Shown: one piece after another, positions 42,303 to 55,334 of the stretch | Position numbering within the stretch: the first letter of the stretch is position 1 | Layout of the letters: every line of letters begins with the position of its first letter | NCBI GenBank assembly: GCA_021613335.1 | Contig: JAJTWR010000308.1 | Coordinates: 2,128,001-2,192,000 of the forward strand | Reading direction: 5' to 3' | DNA length: 64,000 nt | Source of the DNA: Whitmania pigra | Lineage: Eukaryota; Annelida; Clitellata; Hirudinida; Haemopidae | Program-made: the position numbers and the translations under genes | The notes under the pieces: generated by a model | The model's database searches: none | Told to the model about the DNA's origin: nothing | The model's input: only the letters and a program-made list of their open reading frames with translations

Positions 42303-42846
42303 ATTACTTTAACTTTATTTTAGGTATATAGAGTAAGAATTTAAAATGATGTTATGCTTAGAATCCAAGGGAGTACATAAGATGTCATGTCTCAAAGAAA
42401 GTTTAAAGCAAGCCAATTTAACACTTCAAAAGAGCCAAAGGAAGACATTATGAAAGCATTGATATTTTTGAATTTTCCATAAAAATAAAAAAAATATCTT
42501 CAGCGAGAGGAGGAAATCAACTTTTTTAAAAGAACTTTTTAAATCAAGCGATTATTAAAAATTATTTCGAACAATTTCTGAGTTGAAACAACAACAATAA
42601 AAAAAAATAAATTAAATAATAATAATACTAACACAATTTATCATCTCTTTTTTCGGACGTTGTCCTTAAATATTGATAATATTTCATAAAGATACTAATT
42701 TGAAATCGTAATTGTATTATCTAAATATAACGTTTTTAAATAGATAAAAGTAAATGAAAAGTAATTTGATAATTATTGGATGTATAAATGGATAATAATT
42801 GGATTTGCAATTAAGTGATAACTCGGTTAATTAAACAAGCAAATCA

Positions 42847-43155
42847 ATGCACCTGGAAGTTATTATTTCAAGAGTTTGTTCAGCTTCTACCCCTTCTAGG
42901 GTCGATAAAATGTCGTCATGGCCAATAAGATGCCATTATTTTCAAATGAAAAAGTTCCTTCGAGACAATACTTGTCGCCAGATTCCATATGTTCCGATTT
43001 CGCTTTATTTGTCCGTCATACACAGAGAATTCAGTAACAATATCGTGATTAAGTATGAAAACTTGGATTCCTTTCATCAAACAAAATATTCATTAAGAGT
43101 AGCATCTTTTTCTTCGAAACCTCTTCCAAAAAAAGCTACAAAGAAGCTATCATAA
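42847..43155 (+). CDS. Hypothetical 102-residue ORF
   Basis: No known family. The ORF starts MHLEVIISRVCSASTPSRVD and ends with a lysine-rich tail (SSKPLPKKATKKLS). A TATAAA-like TGTATAAATGG sits about 65 bp before the ATG, and AATAAA overlaps the stop region at about 43154. Amino-acid variety is better than in nearby random ORFs of this AT-rich area. It may be a small intronless gene or chance. Confidence 0.2.
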   Translation: MHLEVIISRVCSASTPSRVDKMSSWPIRCHYFQMKKFLRDNTCRQIPYVPISLYLSVIHREFSNNIVIKYENLDSFHQTKYSLRVASFSSKPLPKKATKKLS

Positions 43156-44581
43156 ATAAATCTAAAAAAATGATAGCCAATTATTAAATCGCCTTGTGTT
43201 AAAAATTAAAACAAAAAATGAAAATTCGCAAATAAAAATGTTGGCTTGTCAATATTTACAAATAGACGTCCCAAATAGTAGATAGGTAAATAATTAATTT
43301 CTTATTATTTTATATTATCTCATCTTAATGTTCGTATTCACAATATGTAGAAACCATTTCTCTATTCCATACTTTCTATTCAAAGATTTTTATTCATATT
43401 CATAATTGTTAGGTAGCATGTTTTTAATCGAACACATTTTGCAAAATTATGTCGCAAATTTTAAGGAAAATTATTTTTAACTACTATCATCACTAGTTGC
43501 TTCTTTTTTGCTTCGTCCTTTCCATTCTGGAGTGCAAAAGTCGTAATACTTGAACACAAATATTAAGCGTCATTTTTCAAGAAATTTTTTGGTTAGAATG
43601 TTTAACTTTTAATAACATTTCTCAAATCATTAGAATCTGGTCCTGAGTAATTTCATCAATAGTTATGTTATGTTGGTTCAGTTTATAAAGCCTCACTTCC
43701 GTAACATGTTTCGGGAGCTTAATCATGAGATCTTATCCAATCTGATATCAGAACAAAGTAAGTTGCAAACTCAGCTCTGTAGGAAGGTACAGAAGCCTTG
43801 CGAGTCCCAAATTATATTGATCGGAAAATCAAATAAAACAAAATAATATAAGCAGAATTCAGAACCTAACGGTACATTTAATATTACTAAGCATTTTATT
43901 CATTTGGCTTAGTAAGTGGGACAATATCATATAACGAGGCAAAATTATTTTGCTGAAAGCTTAGTCCCCCCAGCCATATCGCCCCATTTTTCCCTCTTTC
44001 TGAGTTTTCCTAAATTCGATGTGGCAGATAGAAATTGCATTTGCCTCATGGGAACCCGATTATCATGTTTAGTATCAGAAATATTTTTTTGTTTAAACTT
44101 GAAAATAAATATTTAATTTACCTAGATTTTACTTTGAACGTTTAAGGAAGCAATTCCCTCAGGGATGTCTCGTGATTATATCAGTCGAGGAACTAGCATT
44201 TTATGAGATGTCATAATATTCACAAAAACCAGGCCAAAAGAAATTATTTAGGAATGGAGGTTGCAGCACATCTCTTACATTTCACACCATCTTTAATGAA
44301 CAAATTAATCCCTTATTGTGAAAACGACCGTGTTAAGTTTTTAATTCTGTTTTCGGTTTTCCAGATGGAAACAGGTGCAAGCTATCAAATTTGAAAAGAT
44401 ATAAAGTAAAATTAAACGCATGTTTTCATTTGTTTTAAGATTTGATGGACCATCGCCTAGAAATCTAGTGAAGCCATTATTCACACGGGAAATTGCCTAT
44501 TCTAAAAAATAACAAAATATCAAAAGTAATTTCAGGTATTTTTTTGTTGTTATTTTCTTTAGTTTTGTCAGTTTGTTAGTT

Positions 44582-44834
44582 ATGAACTTTGAATCTCGTT
44601 CTTATCTTAGAACACCGATAAATCTCATCGAACGTCGGAGTCTCAGAATTGTTCAGTCAAAGAAATTGGCAGAGGTCGACTCAGTATTTTTTTTATATTT
44701 TTATACATAAATTTAAAATAATTTTCATTCGACGTTTCATTCGACAGGTTAATGTTGTGCATAAATATCTTCGTCGCAACCTGCTGCCTGCTTATAAAAG
44801 ATTAAAAGATCGTGAAATTAAAGTTCCTTTCTAG
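44582..44834 (+). CDS. Unknown 62-residue protein, two exons, 74 bp upstream of GOT2
   Basis: Exons 44582-44683 and 44748-44834, split by a 64-bp intron (GTATTT to CGACAG) in phase 0. The product begins MNFESRSYLRTPINLIERRS and ends LKDREIKVPF; it is strongly basic and predicted helical, with no signal peptide or membrane span. The frame stays open upstream to an acceptor-like TTCTTTAG at about 44560, so more 5' exons may exist. I do not recognise the family. The stop lies only 74 bp before the GOT2 start codon with no AATAAA between them, which is unusual for animal genes and suggests a shared transcript or very tight packing. Confidence 0.45.
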
Positions 44835-44908
44835 TAGGGCGAAGCTTAACATATCAATTTATTAATTTGTTTGACCTTGAGAAGTATCTCTACTCCAGTA
44901 CATTCATT

Positions 44909-47873
44909 ATGGCTCTGAGGAGTTTGACTGCTAACTACATCATTTCCTGCAAGTTTCTGGGACCCCTAAACTCTCTAAAGAAAATGAGTCAATCCAGATG
45001 TTTTTCAGGGTTAGTAAATTTAAAATTATTCCAATTTAAGACATTTTCGATATTAATTCCACGCTTGTTTACAGTTTAAGATATTACGCACGGAGATTAT
45101 CTTGTGCCACATGAATACTATTGTATTTTCAAAACTCATTTCTAATTTTATTAGTGTCTTAGTTTACACTAAGGAATCGATAATTGATGTTGCTCTCTTT
45201 CTCATAAGTTTAAACTGGAGCAATGTGGAAATGGGACCCCCTGATGCCATTTTGGGAGTTACTGAAGCCTTCAAAAGAGACACTAATCCCAAAAAGATAA
45301 ATCTAGGAGTTGGCGCTTATCGTGGAGATGATGGGAAGCCTTTTGTCTTGCCATCAGTGAAGAAGGTTTTAAAAATAACTTTAAAAATTACAAAATACTT
45401 TTTATAAGTAAACTGTGAATTTTAGACAATTGATAATATTTGTCAAGTGTTTATTTTGTTCCTTATTTTATTCAGGCAGAAAATATTTTGACAGAAAGTA
45501 ACTTAGATCATGAATATTTGCCAATAGGAGGTTTGCCTGACTTTGCAAAACTAGTTGCACAGTTGGCTTTTGGGGAAGACAGCCCTGTTGTGAAGAACAA
45601 ACTGGTATGTTTTTAAAATATTTTTCTGCAGAGGTCTTTCCATAAAAATTGCTGAATTATGAAACGAATATGCCATAATTTTATATCATATCAGAACTGC
45701 ACAGTCCAAAGCATATCAGGAACAGGTTCTTTGAGGGTTGGAGCAGCTTTCCTGGTTGGTGGTTGCTGAATATTATTTTTTCAAGGTTTTAGAAGAAAGT
45801 CATTCTAAAATGAATAATCTAATCATAACAGGCCAAGTGGCATCAGCCTAGCAAGACAGTCTACTTGCCTAGTCCTACCTGGGGTAACCACATCCCTATT
45901 ATGAAGTAATGGCTAATTATTGTTATTAATATTTTTCTTGACTAGAATTAATGGTCGATGTTGCCATTGCAGGCACAGCGGTCTGGAGATCAGCACTTAC
46001 AGATATTACGATGCAAAGAACATCACCTTCGACATCAAGGGAGCTTTGGAGGATATCAGCGTACGTTTCGTTTCAACAATTTTATAAACAGTAATTTATT
46101 GGTAAATAATCTTTTAATTAACCCTCGCATCTCACCACAGAAAATCCCAGAGGGCTCAGTTATTCTGTTGCACGCCTGTGCTCATAATCCTACTGGAGTT
46201 GACCCGAAGGTCAGTGTAACGCATAATTATTAGTAATTATTAATTAGCATCATAATTGATCTGGTTAACAGCTCCTGCTTGCATTTAAATGATCTAAGAT
46301 AAAAGCCTTCAGGAGGATGTTAATTGATTATGCATGCTTTTGATTCTTTTGACTCATGGATTCTGCTTTAATTTTAAATTTAATTTTTGTAGCAATTACA
46401 AATAAGTCATACTCTGAGCAATTGTTCCATTTTTTTTATATCTATGATCTTGTGGATTCATGTTCTTATAATGGCTAATTAAATATGAAAATTCTAGCCA
46501 GAACAGTGGAAGGAATTGAGTGCCCTCATAAAAGAAAAGAAACTCCTTCCATATTTCGACATGGCTTACCAGGGATTTGCAAGCGGAGACACTGCCAGGG
46601 ATGCCTATGCAGTGAGGCTGTTTGTCGAAGATGGCCATCCAACCATGCTACTTTCACAGTCTTTTGCCAAGAACATGGGACTTTATGGTGGGTTTAACAT
46701 CTTTGCAGATGCGGATGTGGATCTGCTGGATTTATTTGTAAACCATTGATCAGCTTAAGCAACATCTAACGATCCGTGTATTTAATTATTCCACCTTATC
46801 CAGGAGAGAGAGTCGGTGCTTTTACCGTCGTGTGTACCTCGGAAGAGGAAAGAGATCGCGTCATGTCGCAGGTGAAAATCCTCATCAGACCCATGTATTC
46901 CAATCCTCCCCTCCACGGTTCACGCATCGTCGCCACCATCCTTTCGAACCCCGAATTGAAGCAGATGTGGTGAGTAATTAAGCTTTTTATGACTTAAAGC
47001 GAAGCAGTGTTCTGAATCGTGGATGTGTTTCTTTTCGAGGCTTGCCGATGTCAAGCTGATGGCTGACAGAATAATCTCAATGAGGACAAAGCTGGAAGAT
47101 AACTTGAAACAGGAAGGTTCCAAGTTGAACTGGAAGCACATTGTTGACCAGATTGGAATGTTCTGTTTCACAGGACTCAAGCCAGAGCAGGTAATTGATA
47201 GTTAATACTTTTTAACTTTGAATATCTGTTGAGATGATGTCTGATCGTAGGTATGGTGTTAAACATTATGGATAATAGAGGCTGCTTGGCAAACAGGAAT
47301 TTAAATGGCATCAAATTATTTTTCAAATTGCAAATTCCATTATTAAAGTAACAATGCCCTCAAGGTAGTTAGCTTCTAATCATTGTGAGAATGTTAGTCT
47401 AATTACATTCTTTTCAACAACGGGCATTGTGGTTGTCCACCTTGCTCTAACTAGGCCTTAGTGAACACCAGGTGTGTCTTTGTCATCAATATGTTGTGTG
47501 CCTGTATCATCGATATGTTGTCTACCTGCGTCAGCATTAAATGAGCAAAATCCCATTAAATCTCCAACACAAATCCAAAATGGAAATTATTGATATTCTT
47601 GTTTCTCAACCTCAGTTATAAGAAGCCCATTTTTTATGATGTGATTAAGAACTAGACATTCAACTAATTCTAAGACACCTGCAGTAGTAAATTTGCAAAC
47701 CATTCATGTTCGTGTAGAACCTCTAATTTAAGTGGACTCTTTTATTGCAGGTCGATAGGCTCGTGAAGGAGTTTTCAGTCTACTTGACCAGAGATGGAAG
47801 GATTTCCGTTGCCGGAATTACCTCGGCAAACGTCGGATATCTTGCCCATGCCATCCATGAAGTCTCCAAGTAA
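44909..47873 (+). CDS. GOT2: Mitochondrial aspartate aminotransferase, 11 exons
   Basis: PLP enzyme that swaps amino groups between aspartate and 2-oxoglutarate in the mitochondrial matrix, as part of the malate-aspartate shuttle. Exons: 44909-45009, 45209-45365, 45476-45604, 45695-45754, 45832-45905, 45973-46060, 46141-46209, 46498-46687, 46804-46969, 47040-47190 and 47751-47873, all in phase. They give 435 residues, against 430 in human. Exon 1 encodes a mitochondrial presequence ([18 protein letters not shown], with several basic and no acidic residues in its first 35). The mature part starts near [13 protein letters not shown]. Key features: [42 protein letters not shown], the PLP lysine in [10 protein letters not shown], and RPMYSNPP. 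It ends [12 protein letters not shown] polyadenylation signal lies at 48189-48194. It converges with GRAMD1, 504 bp between stop codons. Confidence 0.97.
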
Positions 47874-48377
47874 AAGTTTGCTGGCTTTTGGAACTCCAAC
47901 TGCCGCAACTTTTCGTATAACCAGAGCTGGACATTTTATTTCTTTTTGATGTTTTGTCCAATCTTGATAGAGAATTTAATTGTTGACAAGCCAAGCTGTA
48001 TTAGTTATTGGCCCAATATTTTTTGAATCTTCACGAGTCCTAGCTGCCAGTTTTTTGCAACGCTCTTACAATTTTAAAAGACTTTTGCCAATTGTTTTAA
48101 CTTCTAATATATTTGTTATCCAGTGGAAAGTGCAACAATCATGAGAAATTATCTGGCTTATGTCACATCGATCACACATCTTTCAAATAATAAAATATGC
48201 ATCTTTAAAAGCAGGGTGATGTTTTTGGAAATATTATAACAACTTCAGATGAACATAATATATATTCTTGAAGACATTATGACAATTTCAGATGAACATA
48301 ATACAATATTTAAAGCATTAATTATATGTAAAGATCTGAGAATAATAAATGCCTTTGCAAAAATATTTGTTTTTGAA

Positions 48378-51300
48378 TCATTCCTTGGACTTGAGTTTTA
48401 ATGTTATAATTTGTTCCAGCTGCGACACAGAATTTGCCACGTCCTCCATCATGAGCACCAAAGAACTCATGGTGTCTTTCCATCTCTTCATGTCACCTCC
48501 AATCTCAAGTTCATTTGTAAAGTGCTGGAATGCATTGACATCTGGGTTTCTGTTGGAAAGAATTCAATTGAATTTAAACCCTCAAATTAATTGCCTATTA
48601 ATTAATTGGGAATCACAATTTGATAATCAGTGGGACAGGTTCCTTGTTAGGAGAGCTATAATCTAACTATACTATGATTGCAAATTTAATGAGATTATTA
48701 CAATTGCGTGTTTACCGCAATTGTTGCAATTACCTCTCCTGCTGGAGTTGAGCCTCAAACTGAGATGTCACTGATTCCAAGGAGTGCATTTTGAAGTAGA
48801 GAAAGACATTGAACAAGCACAACATGATGGCACTAATAGAAAAAGAAATAAGTATTTTCATAAAATATTTGAATTATTTTACATTCGCTTAAACTTTGTA
48901 AAATAATGAGTGCAATAATGCTCACAAAGCTGTCACAAGATGAACTGCCCGAGTGAAAGTCAGGTTATAGAACCATTTCTGATCGTGTTTCTTCCTCACA
49001 TTGTCAACGAATTGTCTCATGATGACTGCAGTAACAAATGACAAGAAAATTAATTGCTTGAAAGATGTCTGTGATTTAGAGAAAAGCACTGACCTGAGCT
49101 TTTACTGATGGTTGCAGGGGCAGGTTCATCTGGAGAGTTGCTGCACTGATTCCCATCAGAAGATGCCTTCTCTGGGTTGCTGAAGGGTTTGTCAATGAGT
49201 TTCCTTCTCAGTGGCTTCTTCCTTGCGGGGATGTTGTTGTCCTTGTTCAATTCGGGAAAACTGTCCATTTGGTTGGCCTCTCGCCTCAACAAGTGACCTT
49301 CAAAACAAAGTTTGAAATACACCAAATGCTTGATTGCAAATAAGTTTTAACTTTTACTATGGTTTCAAATAAAAGACTTTATCTTAATAGAGGGTCAACT
49401 CAGTCAACTCACCCATGACGTTAAAAGTTTCCAATATTCCAGCTGTAGCATTTTTATCGATGAAAGCTGAAATTAAATGAGCATTAAATTGGGAACTAGA
49501 TTCCATAAGAATTAAGTTAAAAATTAATAATAATAAAACTAAATCAATTACATTTGATGAGACCCCAAACTTTCTTTCTGTATTTGATCTGACTGGTGAT
49601 GCGAAGTCTGCAACTACTTTCCGATATTTTGCTGATGCAATATCTGTTTGAGGGTGGAAGCAATAATCGCTACTTGTAAAGAAAATATGCGAATTCAAGT
49701 GCTGTTATTTCAACCACCTGTTGACGATGTAGAAATCTTCTCCGTATGGTAGGCCGTTGTTGACACATTCTGTGTCCACCAAGTAAAATTCTCCAGGAGT
49801 ACTATCGGCATGAAGTACCTTTCAGTGAAGGTTAAATGATTGAGTAATAAAATATCAAAACATAATAAATAATAATTTGCACCTAACTTAGCATTAAAAG
49901 CTGCTGCATTACATAAATGAGAGATAGATGCAAATGCTTACAAGGAAGAAGATCAATCTTATAATTATCTTGGTTTAAAGCAAGCTGAATAAAAATAACA
50001 ATGCTAAAAATAATTTACAGCTTTAAAATAAAACTACCTGTTTTTCTGTTGTGAGTGAGTGTTTGGGGCTGAAGGGGTAGTTGAGTGAGAGAGTGTACGC
50101 AATATTCCTCACACGTGCACCGTTTTCGTCTGCTTCAGTCGTCCATGGAGATAAAACTACGTCTGATGGTTATGCAATGAATAATTAAGCTTTACTTAAT
50201 GTAATGAGTTAATTGGAAGCATAAATTAACTTGTTAAAGATTGAGGATCAAATAAATTGACAAATTGTAAACAACATAATATCAAGCTACAAAATTAAAC
50301 AGCAACAAACATCATACATAAAGTGGTCAAAACACATGCTCTTCAAGAACCAAATGAAAATGATTCAAACTGGCACCAAAACAAACATAGCTCAAACCAA
50401 CCTTTGGCCCCTGTTAACTCAAGCACCTTTGACCAAAAACATCGTTTGTGAAAAATATGTTTGAACAAAACATTAACATTCACAGGGTAAATATTGTCCA
50501 GAAGAACTTCAGATAATTCTTCATGCTCTCCACACTGGCAAACTAAGGCAAAGATTACAAGTCATCAGTGAAACATAATCTCAGATCAACATTCCAAGCA
50601 ATTAGTAACTAAGATGACAAACTGAGGAATACTTTAAAAACGAGGAGTGCATTTTGAAGTGCAGGTGATATTCAATGAAAACTTTGAAAAGAAACGAAAC
50701 GAAATGATAGCATGCCCCGGGCATCGCAGTTTGCGTTCTTTCATCTCGATCTCACCGGACGTCTTCTTGGAATTAACAAACTCTCTGTAAAGTTTTGAGT
50801 CGGAGAAGCAGAGTTGAAAGACATTATCAACAGAAAGATTGAGAGCTTCGTCGAGGACCAAAATAGGAAGATGGGTGTGGCCACAGCATTTGGAATCTTT
50901 TTTATGAGCAGCAGTGTTAATGAATGAAATGTTAGGTTAGGCATGATCCGACTTCACGTAGAAAGCAAAACTTAAATTAGAGGCAACGAAATCGATGCTC
51001 ACTCATGTCGGAATCTTGTTCCGATTCTTCCGAACCGACCTCCGGAGGATCCCGATGGACCCGGGTAATCGTTCCATTTTCTCCAATCTTCTCCTCCTTT
51101 CTGCTATCTTTACTTGCATAACTCAGATCTTCGGCTTTGTGAAGTTCTCGTTCCAAATGTTCGAACGAACGAGAATGAGATTTCTTTAAAGGAAATATGG
51201 TGTTTCTTTTGGATTTCAGAATGGGTGAATGTGACTTTTGAGAAACTCCTCTTGAATCTTCAGAAAAAACTTCACTGCCATCATTGGAGTCATTATCATT

Positions 51301-54124
51301 TGGGCTATCAAAGGGAGGGATGCTCAAAAGGTTCAAACCGGCGGTTGCACAGCCGGAATCACTCTGTCCTCGATCTTCAAACTTTTCATTGCCTGAAAGC
51401 TGAAATTCCTGAAAAAGAAAAAAACTAAAGAGAATGCATTTAATAGTTTCAATCAAAATGGCGTCGACTCAAATCCATACTGGAGTGAGAGGTCTCACTG
51501 GAGAGTGGTGACTTAAAGAGGATAAATTTACTCTCGCCTTCCTCGCAAACGTTGGAGTCAACCTCTGAAACATGCTAAGCTTTCCACAAAACGAGCAAAT
51601 AAGAAATACTCAGATGGTAGTGCCTTTTATAGGAAAATATTTATACATTCTTCTTAATTCCTACTTAATTTCCTGCAGAAAAATCACCAAATCTTACTTT
51701 ATCAAATTATAAGCAGCTTAGATCAGAAATTAATTTCCTGATTCTAAATGTCTCTCTGGGTTTCAAAGCAATCTTAAAAATTGCAACAAGAACATAATCA
51801 AAGAATCAAAAGAATAAATCGTTGAGAACCATTCAAGAATTGTTGACTTTAACGAAGATGTTGGGATTAAATATTTCATTTCATCGTGAATATCGTGTCT
51901 TTCGATAACAACTTTTTACATCTCCTATTAGATATGCAAAAAATATTAGCAATTGTATTTTTTTAATTTAGTTGCATCCTATATATATATATATATATAA
52001 CAATATATATATATATCGTGTATATATCATATATAACAACCATATCGTTGCACCAACACAAAGAGTAATTTGTAACGAGATAGTTAACAATTTCTGTAAA
52101 AATTAAATGGTTTTTGGCAGCACTAAATCAATTTCAGAGACGTAAGACCTTCACCTGAAGGATAACTTTGAGCTGACAATTATTCCATAAGATCTTAACA
52201 ATTAAAACATTCTTAAAATCATATTATTTGTCAAGATTTCTAATCATAAAATTCATTGGCAGAGTGAATGTTCAATGTTCATTCACTGTCAAGACATCAA
52301 GTTGATTACATCACCCGAGTGAAATGCATTTAATTATAGAGATGACATTCTGATATTACTGGGCCCACGAATAAACAACGCCACAAATTTAAGAAGAACA
52401 TTTACCTGAATAAAATCATAAGAGAGATGTTGGTGCAGCAGTTTCAATTGAATTTGAATTTTCTTGAGGAATCGCTTTTGATTCTGTGGACTCATAACTC
52501 TGGAACCATCTCCTAAGTTCAGATCTCGATAATAATATCGCATCCAGAGGTTCATCTCGGGCACGGACATTTCCTACAAACATAAATTCGTTGATTCTTT
52601 GCCACTCATAGAAAATCAAAAAACTCCTACATTATGTTCAATTGCACATTGCCAGAGTCTGTGCATTAAGAGAAAAGTTTTATCTCTTGATCCAAATGAA
52701 GTTAAAAAGATCTGGCCGTTATTGCTTTCTATGAGGATAGCATTTGGAAAAAACTTTGCTGTTTTACTCCTTTTCATTGTCAAGACATCATTCCATTTAA
52801 CAACTTGCTATTCAAAATACAGAAATATTGTCATTTTAATTTAAACATTCATTCTCAAAAATTAAACTAAACACGTTTGTTATCTTAAAAAGTTTATATA
52901 TTTAAATAAATTGCTTACTATTGTATCTTTCATAAAAACCTGAGCATGAAAGTAGAATCCAGTTAGACATACATATAGCCTTCCCTGGTACAAAATATCT
53001 TTTTGTAAGGCACAAGTACAATCTAAAAATTTCACCAGAAGTTCAATATCTTAAACAGAAGCACTAAAGCATTGCATTGGGCAAAATACCATAGATTAAC
53101 TTTTCTGAATCTGGAACATTACCAAAGGTTTTAGCCAAATCTTCACATTTTGCTTTATATTTAGACCAAGAAATCTACAACAAAAAATATAAGCAATTTC
53201 ATCACATGCAGCAGGAATTTTAAATCAAATTAAAAAATAAATCTAACATTTTGAAGTTTACTTTCCAAAAAATTTCTCCGTTTTATTTTTAATGTTTTTA
53301 ATTTGCTGACTTTCTTGTTATTCTCAATCTCTGATTGTGAATTCATTTGCCTTGATTGGTTATCAGAAACTTCATTAAGCTGTCAACAAAAAATAACATT
53401 TTAGGAAGTCTCCAAAGTTTCATACTTTAAAAGTGGCAATTTCATTCACATATTATTTTGATAGCATATAAATCTTGGTTTTCTATACTGGTAATAATCA
53501 ATAAAATAATATTATTTTCGCTTCAGGTAAATCTTACGCGAATAGTTAAGAATCACTGCTACAGACCTATTACAAACATAACATTTCTATGGAGTTCAAA
53601 ACATAGGTAAAATGATATATATTTATAAGAATAAAATAACTTTAATAGTATTAAAATTCTAGTTATTAAAAAGTAATAAACAAAACTTTGCATCTTCAAT
53701 TTAAATTGTTTAATATTTCGCTTCACTAATGTCATGATGAATTTAAATGAATTTATATGTCAATTATGTTGGTATATAAAATACTCTATAAAATTTATCA
53801 ACGCATTAACATCAAAGTGTCAAAGGTTATAATAAGCTAGGAAGCCTTTGAAAGGTTTTGGGACATATTGAGCCTTACTATGAAATCTAAAAGCATGTCT
53901 ACGGACTTTCTATGTAAGCTTCAAACGTAATATCATATAATAGAAAAGAAACCACTTTAAATTTTAATAACATATTTTAAGCTATTTTGTTCAAAGTTCA
54001 AAAGTCCACTCATAAATGATCCACTATGATTTGTGTTTAAAAAATAAAACAAAATAAACAAATTCGGGAGGTGTTCTGGGCGTCAACAACTTGCCGAGGC
54101 AAGTCACTTTACATCTCCCTCCAT
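48378..54124 (-). CDS. GRAMD1: GRAM/VASt-domain sterol transfer protein (Aster family), 17 exons
   Basis: Aster proteins sit in the ER at plasma-membrane contacts and move cholesterol with the VASt domain; the GRAM domain senses plasma-membrane lipid. Exons: 54124-54113 (MEGD, tentative), 53379-53248, 53174-53090, 53022-52940, 52807-52631, 52573-52406, 51564-51481, 51408-51003, 50896-50756, 50162-50038, 49818-49718, 49643-49552, 49466-49413, 49297-49094, 49025-48926, 48832-48734 and 48549-48378. All phases agree, giving 744 residues (human GRAMD1B, about 738). GRAM, residues about 50-160: CALQKDILYQGRLY, TAKFFPNAI, LTSFGSRDKTF, LMHRLWQCA. Ser-rich acidic linker about 220-380. VASt about 390-560: LNLSVDNVFQLCFSDS, LSPWTTEADENG, YRKKVWGLIKSFIDKN. 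One membrane helix about 640-670 (IMLCLFNVFLYF), then a helical tail. No paralogue call is possible. A minus-strand AATAAA at 47940-47935 would make its 3' UTR overlap GOT2's. Confidence 0.95.
51981..52035. repeat. (TA)n-rich tract in a GRAMD1 intron
   Basis: Two short TA dinucleotide runs separated by CAA and CGTG, in the intron between exons 6 and 7. Confidence 0.9.
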
Positions 54125-55200
54125 CGCTATGTTGCCGAAGAATTGACTCCGGCAGTGCTTGCGTGGTGATTGATTGGGCGGACAAAAATTACGGTGGTTG
54201 ATACTGTTTCGCTTTAGCAAGAGGGGCAAAATTTCTAATTTAAATAAAGGTTTGCTGAGAGAGTCTTACAAAAATCTTTATAAACGTTTATTTTGTGGTT
54301 TGATTCAAGAACTCCAGAGTTCAGGAAACTAGTAACTAGATTGATGTAGATTAAGTGGAGCATCAACTTAAATATTCAGATATTTCAAATACCGTATTTG
54401 ACTGACCACTTTCAAATCTTGGATGCATTTCATCTGGCCTCCACGATTTATTCAAGATTCACAAGATTGCCAAGCTCTCTGAGAAGTGAACAATTATAAC
54501 TTCTACGAAATTTACCTTCGAAGGTTTATGTTTTTAAGGCTAATATTTTCAAATAAGAGACAATTTGCTTCCCAAAGATTAGGAACTCCACCGTTATGTT
54601 CTCATCGGTGAAAGTTTTTCTTACAACATGTTCTGCGAGTTGAACTGCAAAGTGATTTTTCTGAAATAAAAACTGACATCCAACGGTATGAACCTGAAGG
54701 TATGGATTATTTGTCAGTCGATAAAGGTTTACAGATTTTACAATATGAATACGGAAATAATTTAATATATGCATAAATAAATTTAAATATGAATCTGGAA
54801 ACATATTGAAATGAAGGAGCAGACTTTAGCTCAGAAAATGAAAAGGAAATGTTGCAATTGACTTTCTAATACTTATTATTTATATAATAATATATTATTA
54901 TTCTTTGTATTATTAAATATATATTATTTATATAATAATAATTATATTTAAAAAATATTTAATTCTTCATTTTATGTTCTTATTAATTACTTGAGATGAA
55001 AGTTGAAGTGAGATTTAAAATCGAAAGATTTCTCAAGTCTATTAACAGCTGTTGGACGTTAAAATATTTTAAAGAAAAATTTTTAAAACGTCGAAATTTT
55101 TTACTCGTTTTTAAATTAAAAGTCACTTTGCAACTGTATGTATAATTTGAAAAATTTTGCTAAGCGTTTATAGGAACGTTCCTTGTTTTTCACTGAATTA
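54125..55200. other. Upstream of GRAMD1 and of the protamine-like gene, no firm gene
   Basis: The segment 54060-54200 has higher GC and should hold the GRAMD1 5' UTR and promoter. A minus ORF at 54804-54526 contains an exon-like piece after a good acceptor (TTTTTATTTCAG), reading NHFAVQLAEHVVRKTFTDEN, then a stop. It is unassigned and may be chance. Confidence 0.3.
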
Positions 55201-55300
55201 TGACGTCAACGAATGAGATTACATAATCTACAACTAAGCCTCTGATTGGACGGTAAACTGAGGAGGGTATAAAGTCAAGCGAAGTCGTAAGCGATTGATT
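55201..55300 (+). promoter_or_regulatory. Compact CRE-CCAAT-TATA promoter of the protamine-like gene
   Basis: A perfect palindromic CRE TGACGTCA at 55201-55208, an inverted CCAAT box (ATTGG) at 55245-55249, and TATAAA at 55268-55273. Transcription should start near 55298, giving a 5' UTR of about 37 nt. A CRE shortly upstream of a TATA box is the classic layout of CREM-driven spermatid genes such as mammalian protamines and transition proteins; transfer of that logic here is inference. Confidence 0.7.
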
Positions 55301-55334
55301 TTATTCGTTAAGTTCTACGTACCACTAGGCATTT

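Noticed and set aside
54526..54804. Minus ORF of 92 codons as a GRAMD1 5' exon
   Set aside because: It ends in its own stop before the GRAMD1 start, and the GRAMD1 chain is complete in phase without it.
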